This document shows positions 17,593 to 25,923 of a DNA stretch of 64,000 nt, in pieces. Origin of the DNA: CAYXVJ01 sp964558445. Its GTDB lineage: Bacteria; Bacillota; Clostridia; Saccharofermentanales; Fastidiosipilaceae. The position numbers were made by a program, and so were the translations under genes. The DNA is taken from positions 1-64,000 of the forward strand of contig CAZLEA010000001.1 in NCBI GenBank assembly GCA_964558445.1. Reading direction: 5' to 3'. Under the pieces are notes generated by a model. It was not told the origin of the DNA. It searched no databases and worked only from the letters and a program-made list of their open reading frames with translations. Each line of letters opens with the position of its first letter. Within the stretch, counting starts at the first letter, position 1.

Positions 17593-19428
17593 ATGAAACG
17601 AAAAGAACAAAAAGACCCGGGTAATTTTACCTTCATTATGGGTTTCCTATTACGCGTGCGCCGCTACTTTATTGCTGCCTCGTTTGCTACCGGTATCGCA
17701 GCGGCTATGTCGCTTGTTTTGCCCTTGCTGTTTAGCTTCATAGTCGACTACGTCTTGGTCCCCGGCGCGAACGGTGCCGTACAATTCCCCGCCTTCGTGC
17801 TTCGCTTGTTTGAGCAGACCGGCGGTCGTGACTTCTACACCAAGCACCTGTGGATTCTCGGCTTGCTGCTTCTCTCGGTTATGATCGTGGACGGTCTCTT
17901 CTCCTTCTTGCAAGGTCGCTTGACCGCGCGTTATAACGAGGATTTCGCGCTAGACCTGCGCACCGCTCTGTTCGACCGTGTACTGCACGCGCCCTACCAC
18001 TACCTGTCTCGTACCGAAACGGGTGACTTGATCCAACGCTTCATCTCCGATATGGAGACCTTGCGCCGCTTCCTCGGGCACCAATTCCAAGAGGGGCTTC
18101 GCTGCCTCATCCTCGTCTTGGTATCCGCGACCGTCATGTTCAGTGTCAACTGGCGCATGGGCTTCGTCTCAATTGCCCTCACACCGTTCATCGCGATCTC
18201 TGCCTATCGCTACTTCAAGAATCAGCAGAAGTCCTTCTTATTATGGGACGAGGCTGAGGGTGAGCTCTCAACCCTGGTCCAAGAGCATCTGACGGGCGTT
18301 CGCGTTGTCAAGGCGTTTGCCAGACAAGCCTTCGAAGTTACACGCTTCCATGAGAAGAACGTCACGCTTCGCAAGCACGGCAGTAAGACTATGTCTTACA
18401 TGGCAGATTTCTGGATGATCTCGGACTTCCTCTGTTATGTACAAATCGCGATCGTCGGAATCGTTGGCGTCTGGCAGGTCGTAAACGGCCAACTCACGGC
18501 GGGCGAATTCATCATATTCATCAGTTATGTCGATCGCCTGCTCTTCCCCCTTCGCCAGTTGGCGCGCATCATCGGCGACGCCAGTCGTGCCGGTATCTCC
18601 GCAGGGCGTCTGAAGGAAGTGATGGATGCACCAAACGAGCCGGACGACAAGGAATTAGCTACACCTAATCTATCCGGCAGTGTCTCGTTCGAGAACGTCT
18701 CGTTTCGCTACAAGGACGAGGACGGCAACAGCGAAGTCCTGCGCAATATCAGCTTCGCCGTAGAGGCCGGACAGACCGTCGGCATACTCGGTCCCACGGG
18801 TTCGGGTAAATCGACACTCCTACACCTCTTGGCAAGGCTCTACGATCCGGACAGCGGACGAATCCTCTTCGACGGTATGGATGCCAAGGAGATCTCGCGG
18901 TACAGTATCCGTAAGCAAGTCGGTTATATACTCCAAGAACCCTTCGTCTTCTCCCGTTCGATTCGCGACAACATCGCCCTGACAGCCCCCGATGCGGCAG
19001 AACATCATGTGCGCAAGGTGGCCGAGATTGCGTCCTTTGAGAAGGAGATCAAACAATTCGACCAGGGTTATAATACGATGGTCGGAGAACGCGGCACGAC
19101 CCTCTCCGGCGGACAGAAGCAGCGTCTTGCGATCGCTCGCACTCTACTACGCAACTGTCCGATCCTCGTCTTCGACGACTCGCTCAGTGCAGTCGACACG
19201 ACGACGGATCTGGATATCCGCAGGCAACTGCGTGACGAGACCGATACCAAGACGGTCTTCCTCATCAGTCACCGCATCACGAGTCTTGCGACCGCGGACT
19301 TGATTCTCGTGCTCGACAACGGCGAGATCGTCGAACAGGGCACGCACAACGAATTGATCCTGCAAGACGGTTTGTACAAGCGCGTCTACGATCTGCAGAA
19401 TGCGGACAAACCTACGGAGGTGGCCTAA
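17593..19428 (+). CDS. heterodimeric ABC exporter, degenerate-site subunit
   Basis: 611 residues from the ATG at 17593, chosen because GAGG is 6 bases upstream; an alternative ATG lies at 17581. Six-helix transmembrane domain (about 1-330) then an ATPase domain: Walker A GPTGSGKST, signature LSGGQKQRLA, Walker B ILVFDDSLSAVD, H-loop LISHR. The residue after the Walker B Asp is Asp instead of the catalytic Glu, the mark of the degenerate half of a heterodimer. Its canonical LSGGQ would complete the active site of the partner encoded next. Probably a drug or lipid exporter of the BmrCD/TM287-288 type; substrate unknown. Confidence 0.94.
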   Translation: MKRKEQKDPGNFTFIMGFLLRVRRYFIAASFATGIAAAMSLVLPLLFSFIVDYVLVPGANGAVQFPAFVLRLFEQTGGRDFYTKHLWILGLLLLSVMIVDGLFSFLQGRLTARYNEDFALDLRTALFDRVLHAPYHYLSRTETGDLIQRFISDMETLRRFLGHQFQEGLRCLILVLVSATVMFSVNWRMGFVSIALTPFIAISAYRYFKNQQKSFLLWDEAEGELSTLVQEHLTGVRVVKAFARQAFEVTRFHEKNVTLRKHGSKTMSYMADFWMISDFLCYVQIAIVGIVGVWQVVNGQLTAGEFIIFISYVDRLLFPLRQLARIIGDASRAGISAGRLKEVMDAPNEPDDKELATPNLSGSVSFENVSFRYKDEDGNSEVLRNISFAVEAGQTVGILGPTGSGKSTLLHLLARLYDPDSGRILFDGMDAKEISRYSIRKQVGYILQEPFVFSRSIRDNIALTAPDAAEHHVRKVAEIASFEKEIKQFDQGYNTMVGERGTTLSGGQKQRLAIARTLLRNCPILVFDDSLSAVDTTTDLDIRRQLRDETDTKTVFLISHRITSLATADLILVLDNGEIVEQGTHNELILQDGLYKRVYDLQNADKPTEVA

Positions 19429-21242
19429 TGGCAGAGAACACTACAGCAGCATTCGAGCAAGAAGATCAGGCAGGTAAACTAGACTTCTCGCTCTGGAAAC
19501 GCCTCTTCTCCCTGCTCGGGAACATGAAGCGCGATATCATCTGGATGTGTGCGACGATGATCCTGCTCGCCGCAACCGATTCTGTCTATCCGCTGATCAC
19601 GGCCTACGCCATCGATCACTTCATCGCGAACAATACGACGGACGGGCTCCTGATCTACGGCATAGGCCTCCTGGTCTTCATGACCGTCTCCGCGGGCCTC
19701 ACCAGGCTCTTCATCTACTATGCGGGTCAAACGGAGATCGGCATGAGCTACTACACGCGCGAACGTGCCTTCAAGAAGTTGCAGGAGCTGTCGCTTAGCT
19801 TCTTCGATCGCAACCCGATCGGCTGGCTGCTCAGCCGCATCATCTCGGATGTCAACCGTCTGAGCGAGGTCATCGCTTGGGGCATGGTCGATATGGTCTG
19901 GAGCGGCTTCAGCGTCCTCTTCATGATCCTCTCCATGATGATACTCGATTGGCGCTTGGCTATCATCTCACTGGCCGTCATCCCCCCGCTGGCGGTTATC
20001 AGTTACATTTTCCAACGCCGAATCCTGGCCGCACAGCGCAAGGTGCGCGCACAGAATTCCCGCCTGACGGCAGCGATCAACGAGGGCATCAGCGGCGCGA
20101 AGACCACGAAGACGCTGCTGCGAGAAGACTTGAGCCTCCGCGAGTACGAAGAGATTGCGGGCAGCCTGCGCGATCACTCGATCCGCGCGCTGAATCTGGC
20201 GGCTCTCTACATGCCAATCGTCTCTATCATGGGCGGTATCGGTGCCGCGATCGTACTCTGGCAGGGCGGTGTACGCCTGACCTTGGGCGGTCTGGAATTG
20301 GGTGTGCTCTATGCCTTTGTCATCTATATCACGCGCATCTTCGACCCGATTCGCAACATCGCCCGTGTGCTAAGCGACTTCCAATCCGCGCAAGCCGCAG
20401 CCGAACGCGTACTCAGTCTCCTCGCAGAGGAGCCGGATCTGAAGGACGACCCCGAGGTCTTGGCACGCTGGGCCGATGAGAACACATGGCCCCGAATCCA
20501 AGGCAAGATCGAATTCAAGGACGTCTCCTTCCACTATCTGCCCGAGGAGCCGATTCTGGAGAACTTCAACCTCACGGTGGAGCCCGGTGAGACGATTGCT
20601 CTGGTGGGTGCGACGGGTTCCGGTAAGAGCACGATTGTGAATCTGGCCTGTCGTTTCTACGAACCCATAGAGGGTCAGATTCTGATCGACGGCACAGACT
20701 ACCGCGACATGCCCATGAACTGGATGTACAGTCAGCTGGGCTATGTCCTCCAGACGCCCTACCTCTTCAACGCTTCGATCGAGGAGAATATCCGCTTCGG
20801 TAAGCTGGATGCTACGGCAGAAGAAATCCGCGAAGCCGCCAGACTCGTCCGTGCCGACCGCTTCATCGACTCGATGGAGCACGGTTATGACACGGTTGTC
20901 GGCGAGGGCGGCGGTCGCTTGTCGGTGGGGCAGAAACAGTTGGTGTCCTTTGCCAGAGCGATCGTAGCCGCTCCTCCGCTCTTCGTCCTGGACGAGGCGA
21001 CCAGCTCTATCGATACACAGACCGAGCGCGTGATCCAAGACGGCATCGAGCATGCCCTGGCGGGTCGAACCTCCTTCGTGATTGCGCATCGCCTCTCCAC
21101 CATCTTGTCCGCCGATCGTATCCTCTATATCGAGAAGGGCCGGATCGCCGAGATGGGCACACACAGCGAGCTGATGGCGCTTCGCGGGAAGTACTACGAA
21201 CTCTATTTGAACCAATATACCGAGGAGCAGCTGCTCGCTTAA
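19428..21242 (+). CDS. heterodimeric ABC exporter, catalytic subunit
   Basis: 604 residues. Membrane domain to ~340, then Walker A GATGSGKST, Walker B FVLDEATSSID with the catalytic Glu, H-loop VIAHR. The signature reads LSVGQKQ instead of LSGGQ, which fits a heterodimer in which this half supplies the working Walker motifs and the partner supplies the working signature. Start ATG shares one base with the partner's TAA stop, preceded by GGAGG, so the two are translationally coupled. A strong terminator follows. Confidence 0.95.
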   Translation: MAENTTAAFEQEDQAGKLDFSLWKRLFSLLGNMKRDIIWMCATMILLAATDSVYPLITAYAIDHFIANNTTDGLLIYGIGLLVFMTVSAGLTRLFIYYAGQTEIGMSYYTRERAFKKLQELSLSFFDRNPIGWLLSRIISDVNRLSEVIAWGMVDMVWSGFSVLFMILSMMILDWRLAIISLAVIPPLAVISYIFQRRILAAQRKVRAQNSRLTAAINEGISGAKTTKTLLREDLSLREYEEIAGSLRDHSIRALNLAALYMPIVSIMGGIGAAIVLWQGGVRLTLGGLELGVLYAFVIYITRIFDPIRNIARVLSDFQSAQAAAERVLSLLAEEPDLKDDPEVLARWADENTWPRIQGKIEFKDVSFHYLPEEPILENFNLTVEPGETIALVGATGSGKSTIVNLACRFYEPIEGQILIDGTDYRDMPMNWMYSQLGYVLQTPYLFNASIEENIRFGKLDATAEEIREAARLVRADRFIDSMEHGYDTVVGEGGGRLSVGQKQLVSFARAIVAAPPLFVLDEATSSIDTQTERVIQDGIEHALAGRTSFVIAHRLSTILSADRILYIEKGRIAEMGTHSELMALRGKYYELYLNQYTEEQLLA

Positions 21243-21274
21243 CACCTGTAAATCCGAATCATCCCGAACGCAAG

Positions 21275-21309
21275 AATCCCGTTGGCAAGTTAAGTTTGTC
21301 AACGGGATT
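21275..21309 (+). terminator. terminator of ABC exporter operon
   Basis: AATCCCGTTG pairs with CAACGGGATT over a 15-base loop, followed by TCGTTTGTCTT. Begins 32 bases after the stop codon. Confidence 0.82.
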
Positions 21310-21317
21310 TCGTTTGT

Positions 21318-21354
21318 CTTGATTGATTCAATTGATTCGATGGATTCGATTCAT
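21318..21354. repeat. short GATTC-type degenerate tandem repeat
   Basis: Five to six imperfect copies of a GATTCR/GATTGR hexamer-like unit between the ABC exporter terminator and the end of kbl. No coding role visible. Confidence 0.5.
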
Positions 21355-21393
21355 CCGGCCGATTGCCTATCCGTCGCTTATCGGAGCCGAAGC

Positions 21394-22584
21394 TTAGAGC
21401 TTGAATTCTTCCTTCACCTTAGCGAAGGCCTCGAGGACCAAGTCCAGATCCTCCTTCGAGTGTGCCGCGGAGACCTGCGTACGAATACGGGCCTTCTCAC
21501 GTGGGACAACCGGGAAGCTAAACGCCGTCACGTAGACGCCAAGCTCGAGCATGCGCTCAGCCACATCGGCCGCGAGTTGTGCATCGTAGACCATGACCGG
21601 CACGATCGGGTGCGTACCCGGGACGATATCAAGTCCCAGATCGTTTAGTCCCTGGCGGAAGTAGGCGGTGTTCACCTGCAGCTTCTTCAGATGCGACTGA
21701 TCGGCTTGCAGCATCTCTAGAACCTTCAGCGTCGTGGATGTAATCGCAGGCGACAAGGTGTTCGAGAACAAATAGGGTCTACTCGACTGACGAAGCAGAT
21801 CGACGACTGCCTGGCTTGCAGCCGTGAAGCCGCCGCTCGCGCCACCCAGGGCCTTGCCGAAGGTGGAGGTCAGGATATCGATACGCCCCTCAACACCGCA
21901 GTGCTCGGCCGTGCCACGACCCGTCTTGCCGACGAAACCGGAGGAGTGACTGTCATCGACCATAACCAGCGCACCATACTCGTCTGCGAGGTCGCAGATG
22001 CCTTTGAGATTGGCGATGATGCCATCCATGGAGAAGACGCCGTCGGTTGCGATCATGATGATACGCGCACCGTCAGCCTTGGCTGCCGCCAGATTCTTCG
22101 CCAGATCTTCCATGTCGTTGTTCAGGTAGCGATATCGCTTAGCCTTACACAGACGAACGCCGTCGATGATGCTCGCATGATTCAGCTGATCGCTGATGAT
22201 CGCATCCTCTTCGGTCAGGAGCGTCTCGAACAGGCCCGTATTCGCATCGAAGCAGGAGCTGTAGAGAATCGCATCGTCGAAGCCGAAGAAGCGACTGACT
22301 TCTCGCTCGAGTGCCTTGTGAATCTCTTGGGTACCGCAGATGAAGCGAACCGACGAGAGGCCGAAGCCCCAGGTGTCGTAGCTCGCCTTGGCGCTTGCGA
22401 TCAAGTCCGCGTTGTCACAGAGCCCAAGATAGTTGTTCGCACACATGTTGACCACGTTGCTGACGTTTGTCGTATCGATGCGACTGCGCTGCATCGTCGT
22501 GAGTACACGCTCGTTCTTATATAATCCTTGATCCTTGAAGGATTGTACCTTCTCCGCAAAGATTTCGATTGCTGCTTGTTTCAT
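21394..22584 (-). CDS. kbl: glycine C-acetyltransferase (2-amino-3-ketobutyrate CoA ligase)
   Basis: 396 residues. PLP-dependent alpha-oxoamine synthase: NNYLGLCDN near the start, VDDSHSSGFVGKTGRGT, and the PLP lysine in STFGKALGGASGG. Converts 2-amino-3-oxobutyrate plus CoA to glycine and acetyl-CoA, the second step of threonine breakdown. It follows tdh after 23 bases, in the normal tdh-kbl operon. Cytosolic. Confidence 0.96.
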   Translation of the reverse strand: MKQAAIEIFAEKVQSFKDQGLYKNERVLTTMQRSRIDTTNVSNVVNMCANNYLGLCDNADLIASAKASYDTWGFGLSSVRFICGTQEIHKALEREVSRFFGFDDAILYSSCFDANTGLFETLLTEEDAIISDQLNHASIIDGVRLCKAKRYRYLNNDMEDLAKNLAAAKADGARIIMIATDGVFSMDGIIANLKGICDLADEYGALVMVDDSHSSGFVGKTGRGTAEHCGVEGRIDILTSTFGKALGGASGGFTAASQAVVDLLRQSSRPYLFSNTLSPAITSTTLKVLEMLQADQSHLKKLQVNTAYFRQGLNDLGLDIVPGTHPIVPVMVYDAQLAADVAERMLELGVYVTAFSFPVVPREKARIRTQVSAAHSKEDLDLVLEAFAKVKEEFKL

Positions 22585-22607
22585 ATCTGGTTCGTCTCTC
22601 CTTATGC

Positions 22608-23657
22608 TTAATCGTCTTCTGCCCAGGTCATGACGACCTTGGCTGCCGTACCGTTGATCATCGCCTCGAAGCCCGACTCATAATCTCTGAAGTCGATGCG
22701 GTGGGTGATGATATCCGACAAGTCGAGGCCACTCTGAATCATAGCCATCATCTTGTACCAGGTCTCGAACATCTCGCGGCCGTAGATACCCTCGACATGC
22801 AGCCCCTTCATGATGATCTTGTTCCAGGGCGTCTCACTGGCACCGCCATGGATACCGAGCAGCGAGACTTGGCCCCCGTTCTCCATGTGATCCCAGATCG
22901 TGTTCAGAGCAGCCGGTGCGCCGCTCATCTCCATGGCTACATCGAAGCCCTCCGTCATGCCAAGCTCATCCATAACATCTTGTACGGACTCACGCTTGAT
23001 GTTGACAGGGCGAACGGTCGGACAAATCTTCTTGGCCAGATCCAGCCGATAATCGTTCATGTCCGTGATCACAATATGGCGAGCGCCACTGTGGCGGGCG
23101 ACGGCAGCCGACATCATACCGATCGGGCCGGCGCCGGTAATCAAGACGTCTTCGCCGACGAGGTCGGACTTCAGAGCAGTATGAACCGCGTTACCCAGCG
23201 GGTCGAAGATGGCAGCGATATCAAGCGGGATACCCTCACTGACCTTGACCACGTTCTCGGCGGGAATCACGAGATATTCGGCAAAACAACCTTGACGATC
23301 CACACCCACACCCTTCGTATGCAGGCAGAGATGGCGCTTACCCGCACGACAGTTCCTGCACGTACCACAAACAATATGGCCCTCGCCGGATACGAGATCT
23401 CCGACTTCGAAGCCCTCAACCAAGCGGCCGAGTTCGGCGATACGACCGACGAATTCATGGCCGATCGGCATCGGCGGCTTGATGTGCTCTTGGCTCCATT
23501 CGTCCCACTCGTAGATGTGCACGTCTGTTCCGCAGATGGCGGTCTTCAGAATCTTGATCTTCACTTCGAGCTCAGCTGTCCTTGGGACAGGGACGGTCTG
23601 CAGTGATAGACCGGGGGCGGCCTCCGTCTTGACCAGAGCCAACATTGTTTCACTCAT
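22608..23657 (-). CDS. tdh: L-threonine 3-dehydrogenase
   Basis: About 350 residues from MSETMLALVKTEAAPG; an ATG three codons upstream (23666) is closer to the AGGAAGG Shine-Dalgarno and possible. Zinc-dependent medium-chain dehydrogenase: catalytic zinc Cys in AICGTDVHIYEWDEW, structural zinc cluster CGTCRNCRAGKRHLC, GHEFVGRI, and NAD fold ITGAGPIGMMSA. Oxidises threonine to 2-amino-3-oxobutyrate for the kbl product. Operon tdh-kbl. Confidence 0.95.
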   Translation of the reverse strand: MSETMLALVKTEAAPGLSLQTVPVPRTAELEVKIKILKTAICGTDVHIYEWDEWSQEHIKPPMPIGHEFVGRIAELGRLVEGFEVGDLVSGEGHIVCGTCRNCRAGKRHLCLHTKGVGVDRQGCFAEYLVIPAENVVKVSEGIPLDIAAIFDPLGNAVHTALKSDLVGEDVLITGAGPIGMMSAAVARHSGARHIVITDMNDYRLDLAKKICPTVRPVNIKRESVQDVMDELGMTEGFDVAMEMSGAPAALNTIWDHMENGGQVSLLGIHGGASETPWNKIIMKGLHVEGIYGREMFETWYKMMAMIQSGLDLSDIITHRIDFRDYESGFEAMINGTAAKVVMTWAEDD

Positions 23658-23813
23658 TGTCTTCATTTCCTTCCTGCTTCCGATATTCGGTATAGCCATA
23701 CAAATTAATTCGCCCGTCTGGCGGGTTTTCTTCTCCTATTATAAGCCATATGTGCCGATTTGTGGGGGATTTGTCAAGAACTTATAAATTCCCTTCGCTG
23801 TACGGAAATTCGC

Positions 23814-23841
23814 TTGACAGAGTCGTCCGAGGTCTTATAAT
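23814..23841 (+). promoter_or_regulatory. sigma-A promoter of dinB
   Basis: Perfect consensus TTGACA (23814-23819), 16-base spacer, TATAAT (23836-23841), 35 bases before the dinB start codon. Confidence 0.88.
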
Positions 23842-23846
23842 TAAGA

Positions 23847-23860
23847 CGAACATACATTCG
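23847..23860. promoter_or_regulatory. LexA (SOS) box of dinB
   Basis: CGAACATACATTCG matches 13 of 14 positions of the Gram-positive LexA/DinR box (CGAACATATGTTCG class). It begins 5 bases after the -10 hexamer, over the likely start point, so LexA would block initiation. Confidence 0.85.
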
Positions 23861-23875
23861 ATTTAGGAGCCGCAA

Positions 23876-25114
23876 ATGGACAGAGCAATTCTTCACGTAG
23901 ACATGAATAGTTTCTATGCATCCGTCGAGTGTCTACACAGGCCGGACATTCGTCACTTGCCGGTGGCGGTCGGCGGTAACGAGGATGCGCGTCACGGCAT
24001 CGTGCTTGCCAAGAATCAATTGGCCAAGTCCTACGGTATCCAAACGGGTGAAGTGCTCTGGCAGGCGCGGCAGAAGTGTCCGGATCTCGTGACCGTCCCG
24101 CCGAACTACCCGCTCTATCTGCGCTATTCGGCCGAGGCGCACGCCCTTTACGAGCAGTACACCTCGCAGATCGAGCCCTTCGGCCTAGATGAGTGCTGGC
24201 TCGACGTCACAGGCTTGGACGGCATAGCTACCGCCCAGCAGATTCGTCGGCAGGTACGGGATCGACTCGGCATCACGGTCTCCATCGGCGTCTCCTGGAA
24301 CAAGATCTTCGCGAAGCTCGGCAGCGACATGAAGAAGCCCGATGCCATCAGCATCGTCTCGCGCACAAACTTCCGGGAGGTCGCCTGGCCGCTTCCCGTA
24401 AGCGAACTGCTCTATGTAGGGCCCGCGACAACTCGCAAGCTCAAGCAATTGGCCGTCACCAGTATCGGCGATCTCGCTCGTTTGGAGCCTCGCTTCTTGC
24501 TCGCCCGCTTCGGTAAGATCGGGCTCATGCTCAGCCGCTTCGCAAACGGCGAGGATACGAGCCCCGTCCTGACGACAGATGCGAGCAGCCAGATCAAGTC
24601 GGTCGGTAACAGCGTCACGACACCGCGCGACCTCCAAGACGATGAGGATGCACGCCTCATCCTCTACGCTCTCTGTGAGAGCGTCGCCGCAAGACTGCGC
24701 GAACACGGCCTCGTCGGCGATGTAGTCGAGCTATCGGTGCGCGACAACGGCTTGTTCAGTTTCTCTTGTCAGCACAAGCTCGTTCGCGAGACTTGTTTGA
24801 CCACGGAGATCGCGGCTGAGGCCATCCGCCTCTTTTGCGAGAACTATCACTGGGAGGCACCGATTCGCAGCATGGGGGTGCGCGTATCGGGGCTCAGTCT
24901 GGCCAGACCGGAACAACTGGCCTTCTTCCCCGACGAGGCTCAGCGAGTACAGCTTGGCATGCTGGATCACACGATCGACGAGCTTCGCCGCCGCTATGGC
25001 TACAGCGCGATCAAGCGAGGACTCTTCCTCACCGATCGCCTTGGCGAATTGGACGCGAAGTCCGATCATATCATCGCACCGATCGGCTTCCTGAAGGGAG
25101 GTGACAACACATGA
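23876..25114 (+). CDS. dinB: DNA polymerase IV (Y-family translesion polymerase)
   Basis: 412 residues. Catalytic motifs HVDMNSFYASVE (about 7-18) and FGLDECWLDVTG with the Asp-Glu pair; helix-hairpin-helix region LLYVGPATTRKLKQLAVTSIGDL; C-terminal little-finger domain. Error-prone polymerase copying damaged DNA. A LexA box over the promoter shows SOS control. The start ATG has AGGAG 8 bases upstream. It overlaps the next small gene by 4 bases. Confidence 0.96.
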   Translation: MDRAILHVDMNSFYASVECLHRPDIRHLPVAVGGNEDARHGIVLAKNQLAKSYGIQTGEVLWQARQKCPDLVTVPPNYPLYLRYSAEAHALYEQYTSQIEPFGLDECWLDVTGLDGIATAQQIRRQVRDRLGITVSIGVSWNKIFAKLGSDMKKPDAISIVSRTNFREVAWPLPVSELLYVGPATTRKLKQLAVTSIGDLARLEPRFLLARFGKIGLMLSRFANGEDTSPVLTTDASSQIKSVGNSVTTPRDLQDDEDARLILYALCESVAARLREHGLVGDVVELSVRDNGLFSFSCQHKLVRETCLTTEIAAEAIRLFCENYHWEAPIRSMGVRVSGLSLARPEQLAFFPDEAQRVQLGMLDHTIDELRRRYGYSAIKRGLFLTDRLGELDAKSDHIIAPIGFLKGGDNT

Positions 25115-25401
25115 TCAATCGAAGACCGGAGGAGGAAACAGGCCTCTATGACGAGGAGCGCTTCTTCGCCGTAGCTGTCTGTGCCCGCATCAAGGAAGAC
25201 GGCGAGGTATTGCCTCTAACGGTCGAGTGGGAGGGCCGAGCGCTGCTCGTGGAACAGATTCTGGACAAGCAAGCAGCCCGCATGCGCAAGGACTTGCGCA
25301 GCGGGACACGATTCCTCATCCGTTTGGAGGGGCGGGTTTGTTGCTTGTTTCTGGATCGGGATTGTTGGTACCTGGACCTAGGAGCTTCGATATACGGATA
25401 G
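25111..25401 (+). CDS. small protein coupled to dinB, DUF6504-like
   Basis: 96 residues, overlapping the dinB stop by 4 bases (ATGA), so co-translated and under the same SOS promoter. The pattern ...LPLTVEWEGRALLVEQILDKQ... followed by strands FLIRLEGRVCCLFLDRDCWYLDL resembles the small WxGR-containing domain (DUF6504) that accompanies Y-family polymerases in some actinobacteria. That similarity is my pattern reading and needs a profile search. No catalytic motif. It may bind or regulate Pol IV, which is inference. Ends 4 bases before the convergent mgsA, with no terminator visible. Confidence 0.8.
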   Translation: MINRRPEEETGLYDEERFFAVAVCARIKEDGEVLPLTVEWEGRALLVEQILDKQAARMRKDLRSGTRFLIRLEGRVCCLFLDRDCWYLDLGASIYG

Positions 25402-25405
25402 TGAC

Positions 25406-25891
25406 TCAGTCCTGGAAGCCCTTGAGACGATCGGCGAAGTTACGGTCGAAGTTGTAGATTCTGCGCGGATACGTCTCTGTCATGTAGGGCGAGGTGATCA
25501 TAAAGTCTGCGGTAGCGGCATTCGTCGCAATCGGAATGCCATAGACGACAGCGATGCGCATCAAGGCACGTACATCCGGATCGTGAGGCTGAGCCTCGAG
25601 CGGGTCCATGAAGAAGACGACCATATCCAGCTTGCCCTCGGCAATTCGCGAACCGATCTGCTGATCACCGCCCAGCGGGCCCGAGTTGAAGCCGCGAACA
25701 GGCAGTTCGCTCATATCCGCTACCAAGCGGGCGGTCGTGCCGGTGCCGCAGAGGTGATGCTGACGTAGGATCTCCGTGTGGCGTCGCACCCAGTCCAACA
25801 ACTCCTTCTTCTTCCCGTCATGGGCGATCAAGGCGATTGTCTTGACCTTCTCAATCGGTAAGGTGATGTACTCATTGTCGTTTACGCTCAT
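25406..25891 (-). CDS. mgsA: methylglyoxal synthase
   Basis: 161 residues. All family motifs: LIAHDGKK, CGTGTTARL, GPLGGDQQIGSRI with the phosphate-binding and catalytic Asp region, FFMDPLEAQPHDPDV, and PIATNAATADF. Converts dihydroxyacetone phosphate to methylglyoxal as a glycolytic bypass under phosphate limitation. Follows glgB by 32 bases, so glycogen synthesis and the bypass may be transcribed together. Confidence 0.96.
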   Translation of the reverse strand: MSVNDNEYITLPIEKVKTIALIAHDGKKKELLDWVRRHTEILRQHHLCGTGTTARLVADMSELPVRGFNSGPLGGDQQIGSRIAEGKLDMVVFFMDPLEAQPHDPDVRALMRIAVVYGIPIATNAATADFMITSPYMTETYPRRIYNFDRNFADRLKGFQD

Positions 25892-25923
25892 ATGTCTCTC
25901 CTATATATTCTGATCTAACTGTA

